A DNA stretch of 64,000 bases. It comes from Halodurantibacterium flavum (GTDB lineage: Bacteria > Pseudomonadota > Alphaproteobacteria > Rhodobacterales > Rhodobacteraceae). Position numbers and translations under genes: made by a program. Below, piece by piece: positions 1 to 6,899 of the stretch. Each line of letters starts with the position of its first letter. The stretch's first letter is position 1. Under the pieces are notes generated by a model that worked only from the letters and a program-made list of their open reading frames with translations, did no database searches and was not told the origin of the DNA. The stretch covers positions 1-64,000 of the forward strand of contig NZ_JBHUGH010000010.1 in the NCBI RefSeq assembly GCF_042681825.1, written 5' to 3'.

Positions 1-485
1 ATGATGGCCTGCGCGGTTGCAAGGATGTGTTCCCTGACGCCAGTGTTATGTCGATCATCTTTCATGGACCGGGATATAGTGTCGAATAGACCAGTCGTCT
101 AGGGCCCAGGCGAAAATAATCTCCCAACCCCGATAATCGCACATTTGCGCATTCCGCATGGGAGAAGATACAGCGTTAATCTGACGCCTGGCGCACAAAG
201 TAGAACTGTCGCGGGGCACCACTGAGCCGGCCTCGGCCCGCTCTCTCCGTTAAGGGCCGTAAGCGCGAGCGGTTGGTCTGCGATGCGACGCTGGTCTCGG
301 AACCGGCGAGACGGCCGGCGGAAAGGGCTGAAGCGGCCAATCTGGTGATGGTGCCATTGTTTATGTCTCCGCCGCGCGCCGTTCGGCACGACGCTGGACC
401 CAGCCTTTCGCCCCCGCCACGCTTGCCGGTCGAAGTGTAGCACGTTCGATGCTTGCCGACCGGCCCAACCTGCAGGAGCATCGGC
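1..485. other. No supportable gene; accessory-looking left edge
   Basis: I see no convincing gene in this stretch. The open frames on the minus strand are arginine-, cysteine- and histidine-rich, lack a recognisable domain and have no good ribosome binding site, so they look like chance frames. The adjoining transposase remnant suggests that this is non-coding debris around an old insertion. I did not find clear terminal inverted repeats. Confidence 0.4.
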
Positions 486-827
486 CTACTGCTGTGCCTT
501 CATGAAGGTCAGCACATCCCCAGGACGCTTGTTCTCGGTAATCGCCGCGTTGTTGACGCGCTGCCGCGCCAGCTCGAAGATCCGGTAGGGCAGGGACAGC
601 CCTTTCCAGCGGATCTCGAAGGGCCGGTCCGGCCAGGCATAGGTTCCGACATAGCGCCCGATAGCGCTGCGGACATGCGCGCTGTCATCAAGGATGGCCA
701 GGCGTGGGCGCTTGTTCACCGGCAGGATCGAGGCCTCGGTCATCAGGTCGATCCAGCGGCCCTCGGCGTCCATCATCTGGCGGGCATAGAGCGGCAGATC
801 GCGGCCCTGATCACGGAGACGCCCCAT
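486..827 (-). pseudogene. C-terminal fragment of a transposase (ISNCY-like)
   Basis: The 113-residue frame reads like the C-terminal end of ISNCY/IS1202-type transposases. It has a strand-rich segment ending in motifs such as IRWKGLSLPYRIF and NAAITENKR, then a short tail finishing MKAQQ. The N-terminal helix-turn-helix and catalytic DDE domains are missing, so it cannot be active. Its apparent 5' end coincides with the start of the DUF3489 gene on the opposite strand, which suggests a junction left by insertion or deletion. The family assignment is from remembered motif resemblance only; another integrase-like family is possible. It marks this end of the window as accessory DNA. Confidence 0.5.
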
Positions 828-1379
828 GCCCAAGCTCACCGACACCATCCTTAGCCGCGCGACCACGCACCCCGGCAATCTGGCGATGCCGCTGCCCGAA
901 GGCCTGCACGGCGCCGCTGCGCAAAAGGCCGTCACCGCGATGATCGCACGCGGCTGGCTGGAAGAGGTCGATGCCGACCTCCGCCGCGGCGAGCCGCTCT
1001 GGCGCGAGACCGGCGATGGCCATGGCACCACGCTGATCGCCACAGAGGCCGGGCTGGAGGCCATCGGAATAGAGCCGGTGGCGGCCAGCGCCGTCGCCGG
1101 CGCGCGGAAGCCGAAGCCACAACCGGATGCGGAACCCGCGCCTACGACCGACGCGCCAAAGCCCGGGACCATCCGCGCCGGCACAAAGCAGGCGCAGATC
1201 ATCGCGCTGCTGCAGCGCCCCGAGGGAGCATCCATCGCCGAGATCGTCGAGGCGACGGGGTGGCAAGCTCACACCGCGAGGGACATGATCCAGGGGCGCT
1301 CAAGAAGAAGCTCGGCCTGCCGGTCATTTCAGAGAAGGTCGAGGGCTGGAGGATGTGCTACCGCCTTCCGCCGCAGTGA
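826..1379 (+). pseudogene. DUF3489 family protein, frameshifted near the 3' end
   Basis: The first 155 codons match the layout of DUF3489 proteins: an N-terminal winged-helix-like segment starting MPKLTD, a charged Pro/Ala linker, and a C-terminal segment with GTKQAQIIALLQ and ATGWQAHTARDMI. After CAG at 1291 the frame is lost at a run of four G. Restoring one G gives QGALKKKLGL, then ISEKVEGWRMCYRLPPQ and a TGA at 1377-1379, the expected family ending. The protein is therefore broken by one missing base, or the base call is wrong. DUF3489 proteins are small putative DNA-binding proteins, common on alphaproteobacterial mobile DNA. A GGAG ribosome site precedes the ATG. Confidence 0.7.
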
Positions 1380-1383
1380 CACG

Positions 1384-1422
1384 CACAAGAAAGAGCGGGG
1401 GCGACTTTCGTCACCCCCGCTC
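1384..1422 (-). terminator. Intrinsic terminator of cspA
   Basis: Read on the minus strand, a 13-bp stem (one G-T wobble) closed by a GAAA tetraloop is followed by TTTCTTGTG. It lies about 30 bases beyond the cspA stop codon, which is the right place to end that short transcript. Confidence 0.75.
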
Positions 1423-1449
1423 CAATCGTCACGTCTGCCTGAGTCAGGT

Positions 1450-1656
1450 TCAGGCGAGGACGAGATTCGTCGCAGATTCACGACCGTTGCGGTCGGTTTC
1501 CATGTCGAACGTCACGGCTTGGCCGTCATCCAGCTGGCGGATTCCGGCGCGCTCCAGCGCGGTCACATGGACGAACACGTCCTTCGACCCATGCGCGGGT
1601 TGAATGAAACCGAAACCCTTGGTGGCGTTGAACCATTTCACGGTGCCATTGGCCAT
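1450..1656 (-). CDS. cspA: Cold-shock protein, CspA family
   Basis: This 68-residue protein is a complete single cold-shock domain. It carries RNP1 (KGFGFI, residues 13-18) and RNP2 (VFVHV, residues 27-31), the aromatic strands that bind single-stranded RNA and DNA. Such proteins act in the cytoplasm as RNA chaperones that melt mRNA structure during cold or stationary stress. The ATG is preceded by an AGGAGA site, and an intrinsic terminator follows, so it is a monocistronic unit. The roughly 190 bases upstream hold no other gene and probably carry a long 5' leader, as is usual for cold-shock genes. Several paralogues are normal per genome, so the exact csp letter is arbitrary. Confidence 0.95.
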   Translation of the reverse strand: MANGTVKWFNATKGFGFIQPAHGSKDVFVHVTALERAGIRQLDDGQAVTFDMETDRNGRESATNLVLA

Positions 1657-1845
1657 CGTGGTGTCTCCTCATTATATGCCACCCACATGATCGCGGTGGC
1701 CTGGCTCAGTGTCGTCAGAGTCGCAACTGAAGCCGTGAGGAGACAGAAGGTCGAAAGAAGATGCCTTGCCTTACTCAAGTGCCCATCCGCCAGCGTGATT
1801 ACAAGGTGCGGGCCGGAATAAACACGTCCGAGTCGGCGCGGCAGT

Positions 1846-2055
1846 TCAGCGCCAGTGTTCGAACAGCCTGCGCAGGGCGTAGCCGCGGATCAGGGAGATC
1901 GCGGTGAAGATCCCGCCCCGTGCCAGATTCTCGCCGAGGCTGGAGTGCAGGTCGAACCACGGGAACACCACGATCTGCATGACGACGGCCAGCGCGTAAC
2001 CCACAGCGACAATAGTGACGGCCCCGATCAGCGACATGCGGCGCGACTGCGTCAT
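1846..2055 (-). CDS. Small membrane protein, DUF7220 family
   Basis: This 69-residue protein begins MTQSRRMSLIGA, has one or two hydrophobic segments (about residues 10-31 and 46-57) and ends in a basic tail (ALRRLFEHWR). This matches the DUF7220 small membrane proteins that sit next to DNA methyltransferase genes in alphaproteobacterial prophages. The ATG overlaps the TGA of the upstream methyltransferase remnant in an ATGA arrangement, and a GGAAGGGGG ribosome site precedes it. No function is known. The intact frame beside a decayed neighbour suggests a surviving phage or island passenger. I chose this start over longer in-frame options because the upstream residues belong to the neighbour in another frame. 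Confidence 0.7.
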   Translation of the reverse strand: MTQSRRMSLIGAVTIVAVGYALAVVMQIVVFPWFDLHSSLGENLARGGIFTAISLIRGYALRRLFEHWR

Positions 2056-2237
2056 GCCCCCTTCCTCGACCGGCGCGCGGACTTCCTGCCCTCCGCCTGT
2101 GTGGTGATCCGGTGGGCCGCGCGCCCCGTCGCCATCTCCCACCGCCGCACGGCGACGTCGCAATAGACCGGGCCGAGTTCCACTGCAGAGCAGCGCACCG
2201 GACCAGGGGCGGAAGGCAGCGACGTAGGCGTTAACAT
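2052..2237 (-). pseudogene. C-terminal remnant of a phage-type DNA methyltransferase
   Basis: From about residue 13 the frame reads PVRCSAVELGPVYCDVAVRR and continues with WEMATG and a basic tail. This is the ending of adenine/cytosine-N4 DNA methyltransferases of the ParB/phage type, where the conserved ELxPxYCDVAVxRWE stretch closes the Rossmann fold. Everything upstream, including the DPPY-type catalytic motif and SAM-binding loop, is missing, so it is a truncated leftover. The methyltransferase followed by DUF7220 with a 4-base overlap is a familiar prophage pair, which supports the assignment. The 250 bases upstream, as far as the phosphate transporter, hold nothing I recognise. Confidence 0.6.
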
Positions 2238-2489
2238 AACGGCGCAGCGGTTTGCGAAAGAGCTGTTCCTCTATCGTTCGGCGAACCATGCCGAGCGAGG
2301 GCATGACCAGCATGTCAAGCCGGAGGCGTCTGGATGATGCACCGGGCGTCCGAAAACGCGCATAGATCAGCGGTTGGATCGATACCGATCCTCGCATTCA
2401 GCTTGGAAAATGCGCTCATGGCGGGTGTTCGCCGCAGCGCCTCCCGGAACCGTCTGCGTCTTTACGCGGCAGGGCAAGCTAACTGGTGA

Positions 2490-3962
2490 TCACCCGGCGA
2501 CCCGGGAAATCGCCAGGAAAACGAGGCCGGCGATGACCGCCGCCGCCGGAACTGTAATCATCCAGGCCGCGACGACAGTCATGAAGTGGGACCGCCGCAC
2601 CAGCTTGCGGCGGCGTCGTTCTTCGGGGGCTACGGGTTTGCCCTTGGCGATGCCGAGCAGCCTTGCCCGACGCTCGGCGTGCCATTCGCGGTAAAAGCCG
2701 ACACCGAACACCGCGCCGACCGTGATATGGGTGGAACTGACGGGAAGCCCCAGCCAGCTCGCCAGGATCACCGTGATCGCAGCGGCGAGCGAGACGCAAT
2801 AGGCGCGCATCGGGTTGAGCTTGGTGATCTGGCTGCCCACGATCCGGATCAGGCGGGGGCCAAAAAGAACCAGTCCGAACGAAAGCCCCGCAGCCCCGAT
2901 CGCCATCACCCAGAAGGGGATCGCCACCTGCCCCCCGACATCGCCCGAGCCGACAGCATGGACAATCGCGGCCAGCGGTCCCACCGCATTCGCAACGTCA
3001 TTCGCGCCATGGGCAAAGGACAGCAGCGCTGCGGAAATCACGAGCGGGATCGCAAAGAGCTTCTTGAGAGACTTCTTGCGGTTCTCCATCCCTTCGGATT
3101 GGCGGCGGATCACCGGGAACATCGCCAGGGTGGTGAGAAGTCCGATAGCCCCCCCGATCAACGCCGCCCGCGCGAGCGTGATCTGGAAGAGATGGTTGAG
3201 GCCCTTGATGGACAGATAGGTCGCAAAGGCGCCCGCCATGATCCCGATCAGAACGGGCACCCAGCGGCGGGCGGCGGCGATCTTGTCGTCGCGGTAGATG
3301 ATGTAGGCTTTGATGAAGGCTAGAAAGAGTGCTGCAATCACGCCCCCCATCAACGGCGAAATGACCCAACTGGCCGAGATCCGGCCCATCATGCCCCAGT
3401 TGACGGCGGCGAGTCCCGCCGCAGTGATGCCCGCGCCCATCACCCCGCCGACCACCGAATGTGTCGTGGAAACGGGGGCCCCCAGCACGGTCGCGAGGTT
3501 GATCCAGAGCGCCGCGGCGACCAGTGCCGACATCATCGCCCAGACAAAGACCTGCTGGTCGGCAAGGCTTTCCGGCGCGACGATCCCCCCCGAGATCGTG
3601 CCTACGACATCGCCCCCGGCCAGAAGGGCGCCCAATGTCTCGAACACGGCGGCAATGAGCAGCGCCCCCCCCAGGGTAAGGGCATTTGCACCCACCGCCG
3701 GACCCATGTTGTTCGCCACATCGTTCGCGCCGATGTTGAGCGCCATGTAGGCCCCGAGCGCGGCGGCCGCGACCACGACAAGGGCCGCCGGGCTCTGGCC
3801 CACAAGAAGCGAGGCCGCCACGATGACAAGCAGCACGAAGCACAGCGCAATTCCCGGCGCGACCAGCGGACGCGACACATAACCTGCGGTCTGTTCCAGC
3901 AGGTTGATGCGGTTCAGGTCCTTGTCCAGTGTCTTCCACTGGTTGACGGGCTGTTCGGTCAC
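2490..3962 (-). CDS. pit: Inorganic phosphate transporter, PiT family
   Basis: This 490-residue inner-membrane protein imports phosphate as a metal-phosphate/proton symporter. It has the duplicated PiT signature: GANDVANNMGP near residues 78-88 and GANDVANAVGP near 319-329, each followed later by an STTH motif (STTHSVVGG near 165, SSTHITVGA near 415). About ten or more hydrophobic segments surround a basic central loop near residues 285-302. The start is GTG; no strong ribosome site is visible. The DUF47 accessory protein often found beside Pit genes is absent. A Pho-box-like repeat lies 14-31 bases upstream of the start, suggesting control by PhoB. Confidence 0.93.
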   Translation of the reverse strand: MTEQPVNQWKTLDKDLNRINLLEQTAGYVSRPLVAPGIALCFVLLVIVAASLLVGQSPAALVVVAAAALGAYMALNIGANDVANNMGPAVGANALTLGGALLIAAVFETLGALLAGGDVVGTISGGIVAPESLADQQVFVWAMMSALVAAALWINLATVLGAPVSTTHSVVGGVMGAGITAAGLAAVNWGMMGRISASWVISPLMGGVIAALFLAFIKAYIIYRDDKIAAARRWVPVLIGIMAGAFATYLSIKGLNHLFQITLARAALIGGAIGLLTTLAMFPVIRRQSEGMENRKKSLKKLFAIPLVISAALLSFAHGANDVANAVGPLAAIVHAVGSGDVGGQVAIPFWVMAIGAAGLSFGLVLFGPRLIRIVGSQITKLNPMRAYCVSLAAAITVILASWLGLPVSSTHITVGAVFGVGFYREWHAERRARLLGIAKGKPVAPEERRRRKLVRRSHFMTVVAAWMITVPAAAVIAGLVFLAISRVAG

Positions 3963-3975
3963 GGGGCAGGTTTAT

Positions 3976-3993
3976 CTGTCATGAAACTGTTAC
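3976..3993 (+). promoter_or_regulatory. Pho-box-like direct repeat at the pit start
   Basis: Two heptamers, CTGTCAT and CTGTTAC, are separated by GAAA and so recur every 11 bases, which is the PhoB box layout (CTGTCAT-N4-CTGTCAT). The repeat reads on the plus strand, opposite to pit, and ends 14 bases upstream of its GTG. That position would suit repression of a low-affinity transporter when phosphate is scarce. It is a sequence match only. Confidence 0.6.
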
Positions 3994-4064
3994 GCGGCGC
4001 GAGGTAGCCCGGTTCCAGACGGTGGGCAACCCCAATCGACCCAACATATCGTCTCGCGGCGGTC

Positions 4065-4523
4065 TCACAGCGCCGACAAAAGCGCCTTCAGGCCGGGCTC
4101 ATCGACCAGTTCAGCCGCGCGCTTTACCGGAACCCATTTGCGCTTGCGCCGCGCGCCTTCGGGGAAATCGCCGGAGAGGCTATCCACCTTGACCGGAAAC
4201 ACATGCACCTCGGTCGGCAGGGGCACGCCGCCCTGCGCGATCTTGAGATAGGTGTACTGACCCACCGGTTCCGGCAGGACCGAGCCGCGGACCCCGGCCT
4301 CTTCCCAGGCTTCCTGCAACGCGGCCTCGGCGAGCGTACGTCCATCCATCGGCCAGCCTTTCGGCAGGATCCAGCGCCCCGTGCCCAGCGAGCGGATCAG
4401 GAGCACCTCTTTGCGCCCTGCCTTTTCCCGCAGGCAGAGCGCCGCAGTCTGGATGTAGTTGGGCCGGGTCATCATGGGGGCGACCACATCGCGCAAGGCC
4501 TTGGCAAGTCGGGTCTGGATCAT
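4065..4523 (-). CDS. Nudix hydrolase
   Basis: This 152-residue protein has a Nudix box at residues 56-78 with the metal-binding core EAWEEAGV intact. The box departs from consensus: the first Glu is Arg and the Arg before the core Glu is Gln. The same drift occurs in diphosphoinositol-polyphosphate-type Nudix proteins of this lineage. The preceding LPKGWP motif is also typical of that branch. It should hydrolyse a nucleoside or inositol pyrophosphate-type substrate, but which one cannot be read from sequence. I chose the ATG at MIQTRL; the frame stays open further upstream to a TTG, but that segment is low complexity (a run of Asn). It lies 83 bases downstream of arfB on the same strand. Confidence 0.85.
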   Translation of the reverse strand: MIQTRLAKALRDVVAPMMTRPNYIQTAALCLREKAGRKEVLLIRSLGTGRWILPKGWPMDGRTLAEAALQEAWEEAGVRGSVLPEPVGQYTYLKIAQGGVPLPTEVHVFPVKVDSLSGDFPEGARRKRKWVPVKRAAELVDEPGLKALLSAL

Positions 4524-4606
4524 CGGAATGCCTGTCTTGTTGTTGTTATTGTCGTCCTGCAATGGTTTCGTAACGTGTGGGTGATCGGCATGTTCCAGCC
4601 GGTATC

Positions 4607-5032
4607 TCAATCTTCCGCGGGGTCTACCTGTCCGCGCATGGCCTTGACCGAGCCGCGCCGCTGTTTTGTCTCGACCCTGCGCCTCTGGCTGGCAAGGGTG
4701 GGGCGCGTTGCGACCCGACGCTTTGGCGCGACCAGGGCAGCCGTGATCAACTCGACCAGCCGCTGGCGCGCGATTTCACGGTTGCGCGCTTGACTGCGGG
4801 TTTCTTCGGCCCGGATGATGATCGCGCCATCCTGCGTCCAGCGCCGCCCTGCCAGCCGTCGCAGCCGTGCCTTGACCGGCGGCGGAAGGTTGGGGGATCG
4901 CGCGGCCTCGAACCGCAGTTCCACCGCCGTCTCGACCTTGTTGACGTTCTGACCGCCAGGACCCGACGACCTGCTGAAGGTCTCGGTCATTTCCCAGGGT
5001 TGGATGACGATCTGGTCGGTGACGCGCAGCAT
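4607..5032 (-). CDS. arfB: Ribosome-rescue peptidyl-tRNA hydrolase ArfB (YaeJ)
   Basis: This 141-residue protein has the release-factor domain-3 fold with the catalytic GGQ motif at residues 26-28 (SSGPGGQNVNK) and a basic C-terminal tail rich in Arg and Lys. The family enters stalled ribosomes lacking a stop codon: the tail fills the empty mRNA channel and the GGQ loop releases the peptide. The start MLRVTDQIVI is the family's usual N-terminus, although no clear ribosome site precedes it. Upstream on the same strand lie an intrinsic terminator and an 18-codon ORF, so expression may depend on read-through. Confidence 0.92.
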   Translation of the reverse strand: MLRVTDQIVIQPWEMTETFSRSSGPGGQNVNKVETAVELRFEAARSPNLPPPVKARLRRLAGRRWTQDGAIIIRAEETRSQARNREIARQRLVELITAALVAPKRRVATRPTLASQRRRVETKQRRGSVKAMRGQVDPAED

Positions 5033-5065
5033 GGTGCAAGTGATGAAGGAACGGGCGGCGAATTC

Positions 5066-5094
5066 AAGTAAAAGGGTCGCCCGTTGGGCGACCC
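5066..5094 (-). terminator. Intrinsic terminator in the arfB leader (possible attenuator)
   Basis: On the minus strand a perfect 9-bp stem (GGGTCGCCC with GGGCGACCC, loop AAC) is followed by TTTT. It stands 34 bases before the arfB start codon, so it would stop transcripts arriving from upstream before they reach arfB. It may instead be the 3' end of a separate small RNA. Confidence 0.75.
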
Positions 5095-5164
5095 CCGAGT
5101 TCAAGGAGATGGGCCAGTTAGAGACGTGGCCCAATCAGGGTTGGGTCTCCCACAGGGGCTGCCC

Positions 5165-5221
5165 TCAGGCGACCATCCTCCTGACTGTTCTGACACCTCT
5201 CTCCAATATCACTCTAGACAC
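5165..5221 (-). CDS. 18-residue leader peptide ORF
   Basis: A GTG start follows an exceptional ribosome site (AAAGGAGGT, six-base spacing) and opens an 18-codon frame, MSRVILERGVRTVRRMVA, then TGA. Five of the 18 residues are Arg. It is too short for a domain and I do not recognise it. The strong initiation signal and the terminator about 70 bases later suggest a regulatory leader whose translation matters more than its product. A real arginine-rich micropeptide is the alternative. Confidence 0.5.
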   Translation of the reverse strand: MSRVILERGVRTVRRMVA

Positions 5222-5292
5222 TGGACCACCTCCTTTCTGATGAGTTGCAATAAGGAAATGGTGGCACAGATATTGTGTTTGGCAAGGGTTAT

Positions 5293-5916
5293 TTACGCAG
5301 GTTTTTGAGTTAACTGCCCCACGATCACCCGGAAGGGGATCAGCGCCAAAAGTGCCAGCGTCAGCTTTACAAGCCAATCCGCAAAGGCCAGCGACACCCA
5401 AAGCGGCACCTCGGGCCCCATTCCGATGAGCGGAAGCGTTTCCGCAGCCCAGGAAACGTCATTCGAAGGCTCGATGAAAACAAGGGCAGAAGAAAACGCG
5501 ATGCTGAAGAAAAGGGCAGTATCGACAGAGCTTCCGACAAGCGTCGAGGCCAGCGGCGCGCGCCACCAGCGCCCGTCGCGCAGCCGGTCAAAGATCGCGA
5601 CGTCCAGAAGCTGCGCGACAAGAAACGCGGTGCCCGAGCCGATGGCGATCCGCAATGTGACAAGCGGGCCGAACTCACCGTGAATCTGGGTCCCGATCAG
5701 CGAGCAGACGATGCCCACCACAAAGCCCGCAAAGACGACGCGGCGGGCAACTGCGGGGCCATAGACGCGGTTCATGACGTCGGTGATCAGAAAGGCGATC
5801 GGGTAGGTGAACGCCCCCCAGGTCAGCCAGTCTCCGAACAGGAACTGGACAAGGATGTTGGAGGCGACGACCGTCGCGGCCATGGCAAGAATGCCGGGAA
5901 TATGGGTGCGGGACAT
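5293..5916 (-). CDS. yhhQ: Queuosine precursor transporter (YhhQ/VUT family)
   Basis: This 207-residue inner-membrane protein has about six hydrophobic segments and the family landmarks TYPIAFLITDVMNRVYGP and FDRLRDGRWWRAPLAST. YhhQ proteins import the 7-deazaguanine precursors preQ0/preQ1 used to make queuosine in tRNA. The start MSRTHIPGIL was chosen because translation from there begins just before the first membrane span; the longer frame upstream adds only basic residues. I looked for a preQ1 riboswitch in the roughly 100 bases upstream and did not find one I could support. The gene is followed by the arfB leader on the same strand, so read-through could feed that element. Confidence 0.88.
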   Translation of the reverse strand: MSRTHIPGILAMAATVVASNILVQFLFGDWLTWGAFTYPIAFLITDVMNRVYGPAVARRVVFAGFVVGIVCSLIGTQIHGEFGPLVTLRIAIGSGTAFLVAQLLDVAIFDRLRDGRWWRAPLASTLVGSSVDTALFFSIAFSSALVFIEPSNDVSWAAETLPLIGMGPEVPLWVSLAFADWLVKLTLALLALIPFRVIVGQLTQKPA

Positions 5917-6023
5917 GGATGCGGTCCGTTTTGACAAGGTAGCGGAGAACTTGGCCCTTATGGGCAAGGCGCCCCCTTACACCTGCGGCATGCCCCGTTC
6001 AAGCCCCGCGATGGCCCGACGCT

Positions 6024-6899
6024 TCAGGGCGCAAGCCGGTATTCCACGATCTCGGTCCGCTGCAGGCGGAAAAAGTTGTCGTCGGCGATAAGGGTCAGGC
6101 GCAGGCCTCCGGCGGGATCGGCCCAGACCGAGATCCCTTCGAGGTTGTCATGCTGGCCGCGCCGGCTTTGCAGGAGGATCTCGCCGCCCTCCAACCGGCC
6201 CTGCCCGATCTCGAACCGCCGGACGCGTGAGGCAAAGCCGCCAAGCAGGCTGAAGTCGCGTTCAAGCAGGTAAAGATGGCCATCCGGCCCGAAATCCGCG
6301 CCCACGGGAAGAAAGCGGCCCAACCGCGGAACATGGAACGGCTGCCGCCAGACGTCATCTGCAAAGACAAAAACCGGAAAGCCGCGGGGGTCATCGCTTT
6401 GTTCCGGCAGCGTGAGGATCATACCGTCCGCATCGATGGCAAGCGCCTCAAGCGAGCCGTTCGCGGGGAAGCGGGCAAATTCATCTGGCACGGGCAGGGC
6501 CGTGGCCGGCCCGCGGGGATCATCGTAGCGGAAAATGCGGTGGACGCCTTCAAACGAAATCAGGATGCGGCCGGCGCCGTCAACCGCAATGCCCTCGGCA
6601 TCCCTTGCGTGTTCAGGAAGTGGCGTGCCGTCCGTGCCCCGCAGCATCATCGGCGGCGTACTGGCGATGGCCGTGATATTCCCCACCGCGTCACGATCAA
6701 AGCTTCCCGTAAGGATGGCCCCACGATCCGAGACGGCGATGAAATCCCGGCCGTTTCCGCTGACCTCGATCGCTGAAAAGCCGCCGAAGCCATGCGCCTC
6801 GGCGGGCCAGATTACAGTCGCCGCATGTTCCGCAGTCTGTGCAATGGCGCCGCCTGCGCAAAGCAGAACGGCTAGCGCGCCGAGACAACCTCGGAACAT
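6024..6899 (-). CDS. Esterase-like/phytase-like periplasmic protein
   Basis: The 291-residue product starts with a signal peptide (MFRGCLGALAVLLCAGGAIA). It continues as a repeat-rich beta-propeller-like protein with motifs such as FGGFSAIEV, AVSDRGAIL, DAEGIAVDG and HDNLEGISVW. This is the pattern of the esterase-like activity of phytase family (PF13449). The catalytic role of this family is poorly established, so a substrate should not be inferred. The ATG is placed by the signal peptide; the gene overlaps the 3' end of mepA by 28 bases, so the two are translationally linked in one minus-strand operon with the MFS gene. Confidence 0.8.
   Translation of the reverse strand: MFRGCLGALAVLLCAGGAIAQTAEHAATVIWPAEAHGFGGFSAIEVSGNGRDFIAVSDRGAILTGSFDRDAVGNITAIASTPPMMLRGTDGTPLPEHARDAEGIAVDGAGRILISFEGVHRIFRYDDPRGPATALPVPDEFARFPANGSLEALAIDADGMILTLPEQSDDPRGFPVFVFADDVWRQPFHVPRLGRFLPVGADFGPDGHLYLLERDFSLLGGFASRVRRFEIGQGRLEGGEILLQSRRGQHDNLEGISVWADPAGGLRLTLIADDNFFRLQRTEIVEYRLAP

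Larger units (their letters stand above)
5066..5240 (-). ncRNA. Structured leader or small RNA upstream of arfB
   Basis: This region holds, in minus-strand order, a very long Shine-Dalgarno sequence, an 18-codon ORF, a nested hairpin (GGAGA pairing with TCTCC around GGGCCA/TGGCCC, about 5104-5151) and the intrinsic terminator. The first part, positions 5238 to 5221, pairs with the 3' end of 16S rRNA over 18 bases with one G-U wobble, as judged from the usual alphaproteobacterial 16S end. The 7-mer GGTCGCC at 5174-5168, in the last codons of the ORF, duplicates the 5' arm of the terminator and could pair with its 3' arm. The element could be an arfB attenuator or an independent RNA. The 5' end is not determined and I see no convincing promoter in the 50 bases after yhhQ. 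Confidence 0.5.

Noticed and set aside
99..481. Overlapping minus-strand frames at the left edge
   Set aside because: They have no domain, no ribosome site and Arg/Cys-rich composition, so they are treated as non-coding.
4524..4610. N-terminal extension of the Nudix hydrolase from a TTG
   Set aside because: The added segment is low complexity (four Asn in a row) and lacks a ribosome site. The ATG at MIQTRL fits the family length better.
5221..5238. Plus-strand match to the 3' end of 16S rRNA
   Set aside because: The match does not extend beyond 18 bases on either side, so it is not an rRNA fragment. It is better explained as an extended Shine-Dalgarno on the minus strand.
5917..6023. preQ1 riboswitch sought upstream of yhhQ
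   Set aside because: I found a GC-rich leader but none of the preQ1-I or preQ1-II core motifs.
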